Shown here piece after piece: positions 1 through 10,020 of a stretch of DNA of 22,632 nucleotides (the first letter of the stretch is position 1; the number at the start of each line of letters is the position of its first letter). The DNA is from Nemertoderma westbladi. Its lineage: Eukaryota; Xenacoelomorpha; Nemertodermatida; Nemertodermatidae. Where the stretch lies: the NCBI GenBank assembly GCA_032718475.1, contig JAUCBJ010001259.1, positions 1-22,632 on the forward strand, given 5' to 3'. A model generated the notes under the pieces. The model searched no databases. It was given only the letters and a program-made list of their open reading frames with translations, and was not told the origin of the DNA. Made by a program: the position numbers and the translations under genes.

Positions 1-3000
1 GCCCAATTGGATAGCACAGCTATCGAGGCAGCCGAAATGTTGACCTCGAAGTATATCGGCCCCCTTCGTGAGGAAGTTGCGCTTTGGGCACGGAAACTCG
101 ATACTGTCAATGATGTATTGGAGTTATGGTTGGAGGTACAACGGAAAAGGAACAGCACTGTTGCTGTGTTTAAAGTTGAAGGCATTGCCAAATACCTTCC
201 GAATTCCTATAGACGATTTAATGAGTTTGATAGGAATTCCTTTAAGCCTTTCATGAATAATGCGTTTTCCATAAAAAATCTTGTCCAATTTTCTACTAGC
301 ATTGATGTCGACCGCATTGCGATTCTTGGGAATTTGTTGAGTGAATTGGAGCAATGCATGTTGCAACTATCGGAATATCTTGAGGACTCCCGGAAAGCTT
401 TCCCACCACTACATTTCGTTTCTGATGAGGTTTTGTTTACACTGTTGAGTCGGCCATACGATGTAGATTCGGTGAGGCCTTATCTCAGAAATATGTTTAA
501 CTCAGTCAGCAATGTCACTTTAGAACCAACCGACATTATCATTGACATTGAACGCAACAAACAACAAAATATGTTACAAATAAAATCTGTTAACACCGTG
601 GATGGAGAATGTCTGGATTTGACTGAAGCTGTTCAACTTAATAAAACAGTTGTCAAGTGGCTCAATGAGCTAAGAAATGAAATGAAGCATTCCGTTAAGA
701 AACAAATTATGCAGTGCATATCTGACATTAATTTGCATGTCTCTCCAGAAGAAACGTGTTTCAAATATATCGGTCAGGTTTGTATTACAGGACTGTGGTA
801 CCATTACACAAGAGAGTGTGAGCAAACTATACTTGATATTCGCATTGATAGAAAACTGTTTGCGAGTTTTAGGCAGAAATTTATGAGTTCCATGGCACGC
901 TTGAGCTCATGTTTGATTAGAACTTTAAATCGATCACTTAGTCCGCAAAAGGCAATAATAATTCAACGTTTGGAATCCATGATAAGTCATAGTATATATA
1001 TGAAGGACACATTCGATTCTTTGGCCAGCCGGAAAATAAAAGATCTACAAGATTTTGAGTGGAAGCGCTCAATTAAAATGTATTCTGATAATCATGGTTC
1101 TATTCACACAAAAATAATGGATTCTAGTTTTAAATATGGTTGTGAATTTATTGGCTCAAGAAGCAACTTAGTAATAACTCCTCTGACAGAGCGAGCAATA
1201 TTATGTGTCATCCAAGCAGCGAGGACTCATTTAGGTGGATTGGTTGTTGGTCCTAAAGCGAGTGGAAAACTGGAGACTTGCAAAGGATTAGCTCAACTTG
1301 TAGGTGCCAGCATTTATTGTTTAATGTGTGACAAAGATATAAAGAAAATGTCTGTGTCCAGGATTTTTAAGGGATTGCTGGCTTCGAAAACATGGGCGGT
1401 ATTCACAAACTTGCAGACACTCTCGACACCTACATTGTCTGTATTTGTTCAACAGTCTATGGCTGGATATCAGAATTACAATGTTAAGCAACAGAGTATG
1501 GTTCAGGTTCAACAACCACAAGTAATTGAGACTCCAATACCTCTGATTGCCACATACTGTATATCAACTCCTATGACTCAGGTTTCCGCTGTTTTAAAGC
1601 AAATATTTCGTATCTGTTACATTGTAAAACCAGATATAAACATTATTCTTAAAGCAATGTGTATATCTCTTGGCTTTAGATCAGGGAAAGCCTTAGCTGA
1701 GAAAATATATTGTGTTTATACTCAAGCGTTATCTTATGTGTCTGCAGAGTGCTTAAACATTAGTTCACTTTCAACTGTTTTGCGTCATTCCAGGAGTAAT
1801 GTCAATGTTGGTAAGACGGCACACATACAACATTCTGAGACTACTGGAGCCCATCAGACCCCTATCACACCTTATTCAAAGCAACGTGTTAGCACTAGTA
1901 GTGCAGCCAGTGTACATGCACGCGTAGAACATGATTTGGTAGCTTTATCGCTGGTTGAAATTATAATTCCCACACTGCCCCCTGCAGACCGCTCGGCTAT
2001 TAAGCAGATTATTGGTGATGTTTTTGGAATTTTGAGTTTCAATATCGTTTTATCCAAAACTTCTAATGATGATGGCATTCGGTTAAGTTTGCAAGATGTT
2101 GCTACCTCTTTGGGCTTAAATGCTACGAAGACTTTTATTGAAAACACAGCTGATATGTGCACTATGGCAATGGTAAATAAGTCATTTGTTGTAGTGGGGC
2201 CTCCTTGTTGTGGGAAAACGACTTCATTGAATGTTTCTATTGAGGCGATGAACAAATATGAATTGTTGGGGTCTCAAGATGGCCCACATGTTTTGCAAAG
2301 GTTGTATCCACTTGTTAGTAGTATTTCTGATTTATTCGGTGGAGTTACACCAACAACTGGAAACTGGCAGGATGGGTTCTTAGTGCACACAGTGAAGAAA
2401 GCTCAGGTTAATCTAGGTATTACCTGGGTTGTATTTGATGGCCCTTTAAATATGTCGTGGGTCGAGACTATATCAAACAGCATTAAGGGAGATGAGTGTC
2501 TTCAGCTGGGAAATGGGGATAAAGTTTATCTTAATAAAAAAATAAATTTTATATTCGAAACCGATTCGATAGATGATGCATCTCCCGTATTTGTTGGTAA
2601 ATCTGGAATAATTTACCTCAGTGAAGAGAATGTTCATTGGCAGGGAATTGTCGACATATGGTTGAAACGGGATAAAGAGCATCTTCTTTCTCTGAAATCA
2701 GGCATGCTGAAGTATTTAGAAGGTATTTTTTACCAATTTGCCCATAACTTGAAGCCAATCTATAAACTAAGCAATGTATCTATACTCAAGTCTTGCTTGT
2801 GCCTTATGGATGCTTTATTAGTCGAAAACAAAACGACAAGCCTTATTCATATGGAACGACTCTTTTTGTTTGCAATAATTTGGACCGTTGCTGGATGCTT
2901 GACTGAAGAAGATAAACGGATATTCAGTCAAAATCTTACAAAGCAAACAGCTGTTCTGCCAGACTATGATGAAGTTTATACGCTTTTTGACTATTATGTG

Positions 3001-6000
3001 GATAATTCCGGTGAATGGGATTTATGGTCATCAAGAGTTCCTGATTCAACTGCATATATCGATTATATTTCAAGCAATCCTATTGATGCATTTATTGACA
3101 CTGACCATACTATATGTACCAGGACATTGTTGGAACTTTCCCTTAATGTTGGTCTCAATGTCATGTTGATGGGACCTCGTGGCAGTGGCAAATCTTCAAT
3201 TGTAATTGATCACATAAACAGTCTTGGTAATGAGCTGGTTGTTCCTAAAAGAGTTGTGTTGAGTTCATCATCAACATCATCAAGTGTCCAAGAGTTCATT
3301 GAGTCTAACTTATACTCCCGCCAAGGTTGTGTTTATGGACCTTTAGATGGTCAAAAGATGAACCTTTATATCGAAGATGTAAATTTACCAAAATCTTTGA
3401 ATTGTTCAGAACTAATTAGGCAGATTTCAGACAGCAAAACTGTTACTCATTTACAAAAGCCATTTATAACGAAAATTATTGAAGATTTGACGTTATTCAT
3501 GACATGCACAACTCCAGCTTTTCTTGCTGAACAATTGAAACAATTACCATTACGATTTCTCAACCAATTTGTATTGATAATGTTAAAATTCCCATCAGAT
3601 GATAGATTGAAAACAATTCTATCAGGTCTAATGCAGTCCACTCAAAGTAGTAACAATGGAATATGTATTCAAATTGGTTTCTATGATGCCATTATTACAG
3701 CTTGTAAGGAACTAGTTAGTTCTATACACAACACATTGATACCTTCCCCAACTCCAGGCCGATCCCATTATTATTTTAATTTGACTCAGGCTAATCGCAT
3801 TTTACAGGGATTAGTAAGACTATCTGAAAGTGACCTTGCAAATCTTCCTACCATAGGGAGATTCTGGTTTAGTGAGGTTAACCGGGTGGTTGTAGATCAA
3901 ATATCACGCAGAGAAGACAAAAAGTGGATCATGAATGAGATAACCAATATCATGCAAACATCATTCAATATGAATATATCAACAATTACTTGCGAATTTA
4001 TGACATTCCCACCTATAATTGATGAACATACTCTGCTAATATCAGTTCTTGAGAATCCAGTTGAAATTGAAGAAATTGAGAGTCTGGTAGATACTGTCGA
4101 TCATTATGTTGCAACAAATAACAGCGAGATAGACGCCAAACAGATTGATTTCGATTTGTGTCCATTGATGATTAAACATATCATCCGCTGCCATCGAGTT
4201 ATTTCTAGACCAGGTGGGAATCTTTGTCTAGTTGGTAATGTGGGGACACGTATGACAAATCTCAGTATGTTAGCACTTCATATTGCTCAAATTCCAGTCC
4301 ATAAGGTGGATTTTACTACAAGAAATACCTTTATGGATTCATTACGTACAGCTGTACGATTAGCAGCTTGTGATAATAAAGAATTAGCTATTGTCATAAC
4401 AGGAAGACATCTGTGTGATAACTATTTTATTGATGTTATAAACAGCCTGTTGATTGCTTCGGAACACCATGCTTTATTCACAAATGATGAGCTCCAGTCC
4501 TTATATCATGCTCTGGCTCCAAAACTTAGAAAAGCAACTCAGGAGAAAATATGTATTGAGAAGCATTTTTTAAAGCGAGTTCGGGATAACATGCGGTTTA
4601 TACTAACTCTGCAGCCAAACCATCAAGTATTGCAACAGGCTTTACATGCATATCCTGGACTTTTAACTTCTGTTACACTCGACTGGATTTGTGATTATGA
4701 GATTAAAGATTTGTCAAATAGGTTATGTCAGAGTCTTCCTGATAATATTTTATGTTGCTTAGGTAATATACATACAGATATATTAAAGTATTGTTCCCAG
4801 TGTCGTTGGGCTGGTACTGAAGAAGAAACTTTAGGTCTTACAAAGTGTTCCCTTCCTGTGACTAAGAAGGAAGGCTTCATTTATGAGATGAAGGACTTTC
4901 CAAATTATCCCCATTCAAAGTCATTGGTTCATGAGCGCATATTGCTGCATGGAACAGACTCCGCGAAGATTGTACATAGTTCTCATGTATTTATTAGCAT
5001 GAAACATTTTCGAAGATTTGTTGAAATGTTTAATGATATATATACAAGAAAGCTTGCAGAACAAACAATTGAAGCTGTCGTAATAGAAAAAGCATTAATT
5101 ACATTAGAAAAGGTTAATGACTATGTACATGACCTACAATTGAAACATGGTGAACTTAAGGTAACATATGCACAACTAGCTCAATTAACAGCTCAGAATT
5201 TGGAACACCTCTCCCTTCATGTTACTGAAATGGAGAAGATCATGTCTACAATGGCTGAAACTAAAAGTAATTTACAAGCATTTTTGGCTGCATCTGTTGA
5301 TGATGGTGAGATAGAAATACATGATGATTTACATCTATTGGCTGATGATGATGAAATGACTGACAACTTAAATTTATTGAGAATTTCCAACTTGTCTAAA
5401 CGAATTGAACAAATAAGCGATTCTATCAATGATACCGAGTGTCATCTCACTCAAATTCGAAGCCACTTGTCATCATCACGTGCTATGGTCCGCCAATGGC
5501 AGTCAAAGATAGATAGAAATGTTATTGAACGACTTAGGGCTTTTACAAATCCACCTTCATTAGTTATTTCTGTGTTAGAGATAATGTTTTATTTTTTGGG
5601 ACGAAAACGTATATCATCATCTGTTACATCTCCCACAATAGATTCTAAAAAGTCATCCCCGACAAGAGTTCCTCTTAAAACATTTGGTCAAGATAAGGGT
5701 GATAAATCTGAATGGAAAGCTATGCAACTTATGCTGTCAGATTCTCCGAAAGTTCTTGAGTCACTTTGTTCTATAAATTGGGACAATGGTTTGAGTAGCG
5801 AGATTCATGGATATTGCAATGGATTCTTGCCTCAAGATACAAAGGAAAGCCGTGGCTTGACTGGAGAAGGATCTCTTATTGATCCCACGGGAATCACTGA
5901 ACTTACAAAACTTCCACCGTTTTCACGGCGAAATCAGACTGATGCAAGTCAGTCCTTCAGTCTTGCAGCTATTAAATATTCTTCTGAAGATGCAGCTGTA

Positions 6001-9000
6001 TTAGCAGCTTATCTGTTGGCCATGTTGGAATACAGTGAGCAATGTGGCCCATTAAAAGAAACTCTGTCGAAGCTTGCTGATCTGCATGCGGAGAAGAAAA
6101 CGGCTGTGGATCTTCAAATTTTACGTGAGGAGGAGACCAAAACTCAAGGTATCAATGATATTGAATCCGAACATAAACCAGTATTATTGGAGTACAATAA
6201 AGATAATTTACCCCAATTGAAGGAGAAAGTTAAACAGTTAAGTTCTGAGTTTGAAAATAATTCTGTAGAAAAACATCGATTGCAAGAATTGTTGCATGAA
6301 AATGAGATTACTTTCAATATTATAAGTAATTTTCTGAATATGATGGAAGTTAAACAAGCAGAGTGGAAAAATGTGTTGTCAGAAATGCAAGATAAAGAAT
6401 CACTTTTAACCAATTGTGTACTTGCAGCTGCATATCTTACATACAGTTCTGCACAAAGTTCGGATTCACAGAAAGATCTCATTCATATATATGAGGAATG
6501 GTGTCAAAAAAATGGATTGCAAATTCCTATAAAGAGAGTATTAACTTCTGAATTACCACTGATGGAATTTCTTCATGGTGAGCATGCTGCATTAGAATAT
6601 GAACTAAGAGGTATGGTGTGTGAAACATCTTCACAAATGGATAATTTAGCATTACTGCTGAAGGCCTTTACTTCAGACTCATGGGTGATGATTTCTGACC
6701 CAAGTAGAAAATCACTTACTTGGTTAGAATCATACTTAGGCCCTGAGTTAGTTGTAGTTCGCCATAAGGAGTTAAAAACACATTTTGAACAAGCTCTGAC
6801 AGATGGTAAACCTTTACTAATTACTGATGTTGATGTTGATAATTTTGCTGAAGATTATCGTTTTTATGAGATAGTGAAATTACGACGAGTCTTTATGGAT
6901 TTAAAAGATGAGTTTAACCTGCAATGCGGCAGCCAACAGATAGAGTGTCATCCAGGTTTTGCTTTGTATCTTCATACTCTTGTGGAACCTAATGCTATTC
7001 CTGCTCAAGTAGCCGCTCATACATTCATTGTTAAAGTCAATCAAAGTCGTGTCGATTATCAAGCTGATTTACTCTATCGATTCATCAAAAATGAGAAAAC
7101 TCGTTTACATGATGAAAGAGTTTCTATTTCCAATGATCTCATCACCTGCTTTTCTGAAAAAGATAGCTATAATAAGCAACTATTGAACAGTCTTCAATCA
7201 GTTGAGGAAATCAGTTCATCTGTTGATAAAGCAAAGAGTTTAGTGTTTTTGAAAAAACAGTATAATGAATGTTTCGAGACATTAAAGCGCCTTCGTCATT
7301 CCAATACTATTAATAATCATGCTAGGAATTCTTTTAACCAAGTAATGCTGCGAGGAGCAGTTCTTTTTGATACATTACAATATATGAAGAGTGTCAATCC
7401 AAAATATCAGTACAGTTGGGAATGGTTTATTAGACAGTTTGATGCTCTTGTTAAACATTCTGATAGAACACCACTAAATGTCATGACGGAAAAGCTCACA
7501 AGTGCAATTTACAATGCTGTGATGCTGGGATTAAATCAACAAGATAGCTATGTATTTGCTATGATTATTTGTTTAATGACAGAAGAAAGTTTGGGGCGTC
7601 TTAGTCTTGGAGAAATTGAGTATTTGATATCTCCACAATTTGCCCATGCCACTTTGAGCAAGTTAAACTTTGTGTCGGAACGACTTTTACACACTAAGAA
7701 ACCATTTGATTGGATGTCTGAAGAGACATATAATAACCTTCAGATACTAGCTAATTGGTTTGATTGGTTTTATGAACCATTTGAACGTATGGCAAGGGAT
7801 GGACGAGAAACACAATGGCGAACTTTATGTGAAAATGACCGCCCAGAACAGACAGCATTGCCTGATCATTTATCTGAGACTTACACACCAATTCAACGTC
7901 TTTTAGTAGTCCGAGCTGTACGAAGCGATAGAATACTCCCAGCTTCTACATTATTTATATCATCAGTATTAGGCAAAAATTTCACAGATCCATGTAATAA
8001 AGAGATCACAGGCATAATAAAGGTCTCGCATCCGACATTCCCAATATTACTCATGTACACTCAGCCTGAAAGTGTCCTGCACACATTTTACCAAAACTTA
8101 AATACCATAAAACAGCAAGCCGGAGTTGTTATCAATATTACAGCAGAAGATAGTGTCGACAGCATTGCCAATCATTTACAACTTGCATACAATGATGGTG
8201 CATGGGTGTTACTTAGTAACGCACATCTCAATTCGCCACTAATGGATAACCTCTTAACAATGCAACGCAATTTGAAAACCAGTGATCCCTCTGCAAAGCT
8301 GTGGGTATCTATCGATAAAGAATGCTCCCTACCTACATATATATATCAAAATTGCTTTAAGGTGAATGTTGATCTGCCTAATTACGGGTTGCGAGCTAAT
8401 TTATTAGCTAATGTGAAACAACTTCCTAATTCTATTTGGAAGGCAGGGATGCGCATAGAATGGGCTCCTCTTATTCATAACATAATAATGCTACATGGTT
8501 CCATAAAATTACGAGCACAATATGGCGAATATGGTGGGTGGAGTTTCCCTATGGTTATAGAGCAATTATCATCAAATGAAATTTTAGAATCTATTGGTCA
8601 CTCTCTCGCAATTTTCCGGGATATACAGAGGCCATCAACTGTTGAAGGGGATCTAAAAACCATCGCATGGGCTGCGCTTCGTAGCACTATCTGCAACATG
8701 GTTTATGGTAATAAAATATTTGATGCAAATGATTTGGTTATTTTTAAGTCAATGATAGAATATTGGATCAGCCCTGTAGCCATTAAAAGGGATTATCACA
8801 CTGGTGGTAAACTTAAATATTGCTTGCCATCTGCATTCTATGGATCAGTGAAACCTTCAACTGTTGTTTCGGAAGTCAGCGAATTGCCCCAGTTTGGTCT
8901 CGACGTACCTGAGTTTCTGGGCATGCACCCATCCCCGGAGCTGGTAACCACTGGTGACCAATATTTATTAACTAGTCTAAACCGGATTTTGGATAGGATT

Positions 9001-10020
9001 CCAGTAACATCCAACATTGTCCATCATCCTTACCCTTCACAGCTTCCTTACCATACACACTCAATCATTAGTCTAGTATCATCCCGACATCCTCACCTGT
9101 TAGAGGCTGGATTCTTCGCGAGTAGCAGTGTCGCTGTGCTTCAGAATCGTAAGACCCAAGATCTCTTTGAGATTTGTCACACACTACTCCAGAAATTACC
9201 TCGCGGTTACCATAAGGACTATATTATAGAACGCATAGAAAAAACTGGCGGAAAGACACCTTTTAACGTCTTTATCCTTAAAGAAATGGAACAACTTTAC
9301 AGAGCTATAGGTGAGGTTAAACGAAGTTTGAATGCCATTAAAGCTGCTGTGGATAACATAGGTGAAATCATTGGAGACCAGTTATCAGAAAATGACATAG
9401 CTGTGGCTTCAGGTCTTATTAACTCCTGTATTCCTCCATTGTGGTTGAAATTGATTGGACCGACTTCAATGCCTGGCTATGCCTCCCTTGCCAATTATAT
9501 GTATGATGTTGCCCAAAGGGCCAGCCAATTAGAACGAATATTAGCGATAGGAAAGGAAAGATTCCCGGCTTATTGGTTAGGAGGTTTTTACAACCCAAGT
9601 GCGTTACTCTCAATTCTACACTTAGACCAATACCGAATTCGAAATGCCAAAGGCGTTCCATTCGAGCCACTAGTGCTGAAAACAGAATTTACGGGTCGCG
9701 ACAAAGATCATATTCGCGACCCACCCCCCGAGGGAATTTTTGTGCACAGCGTTTGCATTTGGGGCGCTGCTTGGGATAAATCTACTTTAGAGATAATCGA
9801 TTCGCCTCCAAGTAAACCTCCAATCACTCTACCTGTTGTACATTTGACTTGTGTTCCAGCCGTAGACAAGGTCGCCAATGAAGATTGTTATGCTTGTCCC
9901 ATCTACCACACTAGATCTCTTCGAAGAGATCCTGTTCTGTTTTTGGATGTGACTAAAGATAAAGTATCTCCCAGTATGTGGGCAAGACGTGGCTTCATTG
10001 CCACTTTGAAGCCATATTAA
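1..10020 (+). CDS. Dynein heavy chain, divergent (DNHD1-like?), 5'-partial, single exon in this window
   Basis: This encodes a microtubule-motor-family heavy chain. The frame is already open at base 1, so the N-terminal tail lies outside the window; residues here are numbered from the codon at 7. The order seen is: linker (about 1-370); AAA1 from about 376 with a degraded P-loop GPKASGKL (415-422) and VFTNLQT (465-471) where dyneins have CFDEFNR; a Ser/Thr-rich insert (about 597-645); AAA2 with GPPCCGKTT (731-739) and WVVFDGP (D811); AAA3 with GPRGSGKS (1056-1063) and IEDVNLPK; AAA4 with a degraded loop near 1410; stalk coiled coils flanking the microtubule-binding domain (about 1849-2014, starting NPPSLVISV); AAA5 near 2228; AAA6 with GAWVLLSNAHL; and a full dynein C-terminal domain. 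The stop is TAA at 10018. No intron or frameshift is seen in 10 kb. A dead AAA1 in a complete heavy chain points to the DNHD1 class, which is linked to sperm flagella in mammals. That subtype call is inference; the dynein heavy chain call is firm. Confidence 0.95.
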   Translation, partial: AQLDSTAIEAAEMLTSKYIGPLREEVALWARKLDTVNDVLELWLEVQRKRNSTVAVFKVEGIAKYLPNSYRRFNEFDRNSFKPFMNNAFSIKNLVQFSTSIDVDRIAILGNLLSELEQCMLQLSEYLEDSRKAFPPLHFVSDEVLFTLLSRPYDVDSVRPYLRNMFNSVSNVTLEPTDIIIDIERNKQQNMLQIKSVNTVDGECLDLTEAVQLNKTVVKWLNELRNEMKHSVKKQIMQCISDINLHVSPEETCFKYIGQVCITGLWYHYTRECEQTILDIRIDRKLFASFRQKFMSSMARLSSCLIRTLNRSLSPQKAIIIQRLESMISHSIYMKDTFDSLASRKIKDLQDFEWKRSIKMYSDNHGSIHTKIMDSSFKYGCEFIGSRSNLVITPLTERAILCVIQAARTHLGGLVVGPKASGKLETCKGLAQLVGASIYCLMCDKDIKKMSVSRIFKGLLASKTWAVFTNLQTLSTPTLSVFVQQSMAGYQNYNVKQQSMVQVQQPQVIETPIPLIATYCISTPMTQVSAVLKQIFRICYIVKPDINIILKAMCISLGFRSGKALAEKIYCVYTQALSYVSAECLNISSLSTVLRHSRSNVNVGKTAHIQHSETTGAHQTPITPYSKQRVSTSSAASVHARVEHDLVALSLVEIIIPTLPPADRSAIKQIIGDVFGILSFNIVLSKTSNDDGIRLSLQDVATSLGLNATKTFIENTADMCTMAMVNKSFVVVGPPCCGKTTSLNVSIEAMNKYELLGSQDGPHVLQRLYPLVSSISDLFGGVTPTTGNWQDGFLVHTVKKAQVNLGITWVVFDGPLNMSWVETISNSIKGDECLQLGNGDKVYLNKKINFIFETDSIDDASPVFVGKSGIIYLSEENVHWQGIVDIWLKRDKEHLLSLKSGMLKYLEGIFYQFAHNLKPIYKLSNVSILKSCLCLMDALLVENKTTSLIHMERLFLFAIIWTVAGCLTEEDKRIFSQNLTKQTAVLPDYDEVYTLFDYYVDNSGEWDLWSSRVPDSTAYIDYISSNPIDAFIDTDHTICTRTLLELSLNVGLNVMLMGPRGSGKSSIVIDHINSLGNELVVPKRVVLSSSSTSSSVQEFIESNLYSRQGCVYGPLDGQKMNLYIEDVNLPKSLNCSELIRQISDSKTVTHLQKPFITKIIEDLTLFMTCTTPAFLAEQLKQLPLRFLNQFVLIMLKFPSDDRLKTILSGLMQSTQSSNNGICIQIGFYDAIITACKELVSSIHNTLIPSPTPGRSHYYFNLTQANRILQGLVRLSESDLANLPTIGRFWFSEVNRVVVDQISRREDKKWIMNEITNIMQTSFNMNISTITCEFMTFPPIIDEHTLLISVLENPVEIEEIESLVDTVDHYVATNNSEIDAKQIDFDLCPLMIKHIIRCHRVISRPGGNLCLVGNVGTRMTNLSMLALHIAQIPVHKVDFTTRNTFMDSLRTAVRLAACDNKELAIVITGRHLCDNYFIDVINSLLIASEHHALFTNDELQSLYHALAPKLRKATQEKICIEKHFLKRVRDNMRFILTLQPNHQVLQQALHAYPGLLTSVTLDWICDYEIKDLSNRLCQSLPDNILCCLGNIHTDILKYCSQCRWAGTEEETLGLTKCSLPVTKKEGFIYEMKDFPNYPHSKSLVHERILLHGTDSAKIVHSSHVFISMKHFRRFVEMFNDIYTRKLAEQTIEAVVIEKALITLEKVNDYVHDLQLKHGELKVTYAQLAQLTAQNLEHLSLHVTEMEKIMSTMAETKSNLQAFLAASVDDGEIEIHDDLHLLADDDEMTDNLNLLRISNLSKRIEQISDSINDTECHLTQIRSHLSSSRAMVRQWQSKIDRNVIERLRAFTNPPSLVISVLEIMFYFLGRKRISSSVTSPTIDSKKSSPTRVPLKTFGQDKGDKSEWKAMQLMLSDSPKVLESLCSINWDNGLSSEIHGYCNGFLPQDTKESRGLTGEGSLIDPTGITELTKLPPFSRRNQTDASQSFSLAAIKYSSEDAAVLAAYLLAMLEYSEQCGPLKETLSKLADLHAEKKTAVDLQILREEETKTQGINDIESEHKPVLLEYNKDNLPQLKEKVKQLSSEFENNSVEKHRLQELLHENEITFNIISNFLNMMEVKQAEWKNVLSEMQDKESLLTNCVLAAAYLTYSSAQSSDSQKDLIHIYEEWCQKNGLQIPIKRVLTSELPLMEFLHGEHAALEYELRGMVCETSSQMDNLALLLKAFTSDSWVMISDPSRKSLTWLESYLGPELVVVRHKELKTHFEQALTDGKPLLITDVDVDNFAEDYRFYEIVKLRRVFMDLKDEFNLQCGSQQIECHPGFALYLHTLVEPNAIPAQVAAHTFIVKVNQSRVDYQADLLYRFIKNEKTRLHDERVSISNDLITCFSEKDSYNKQLLNSLQSVEEISSSVDKAKSLVFLKKQYNECFETLKRLRHSNTINNHARNSFNQVMLRGAVLFDTLQYMKSVNPKYQYSWEWFIRQFDALVKHSDRTPLNVMTEKLTSAIYNAVMLGLNQQDSYVFAMIICLMTEESLGRLSLGEIEYLISPQFAHATLSKLNFVSERLLHTKKPFDWMSEETYNNLQILANWFDWFYEPFERMARDGRETQWRTLCENDRPEQTALPDHLSETYTPIQRLLVVRAVRSDRILPASTLFISSVLGKNFTDPCNKEITGIIKVSHPTFPILLMYTQPESVLHTFYQNLNTIKQQAGVVINITAEDSVDSIANHLQLAYNDGAWVLLSNAHLNSPLMDNLLTMQRNLKTSDPSAKLWVSIDKECSLPTYIYQNCFKVNVDLPNYGLRANLLANVKQLPNSIWKAGMRIEWAPLIHNIIMLHGSIKLRAQYGEYGGWSFPMVIEQLSSNEILESIGHSLAIFRDIQRPSTVEGDLKTIAWAALRSTICNMVYGNKIFDANDLVIFKSMIEYWISPVAIKRDYHTGGKLKYCLPSAFYGSVKPSTVVSEVSELPQFGLDVPEFLGMHPSPELVTTGDQYLLTSLNRILDRIPVTSNIVHHPYPSQLPYHTHSIISLVSSRHPHLLEAGFFASSSVAVLQNRKTQDLFEICHTLLQKLPRGYHKDYIIERIEKTGGKTPFNVFILKEMEQLYRAIGEVKRSLNAIKAAVDNIGEIIGDQLSENDIAVASGLINSCIPPLWLKLIGPTSMPGYASLANYMYDVAQRASQLERILAIGKERFPAYWLGGFYNPSALLSILHLDQYRIRNAKGVPFEPLVLKTEFTGRDKDHIRDPPPEGIFVHSVCIWGAAWDKSTLEIIDSPPSKPPITLPVVHLTCVPAVDKVANEDCYACPIYHTRSLRRDPVLFLDVTKDKVSPSMWARRGFIATLKPY

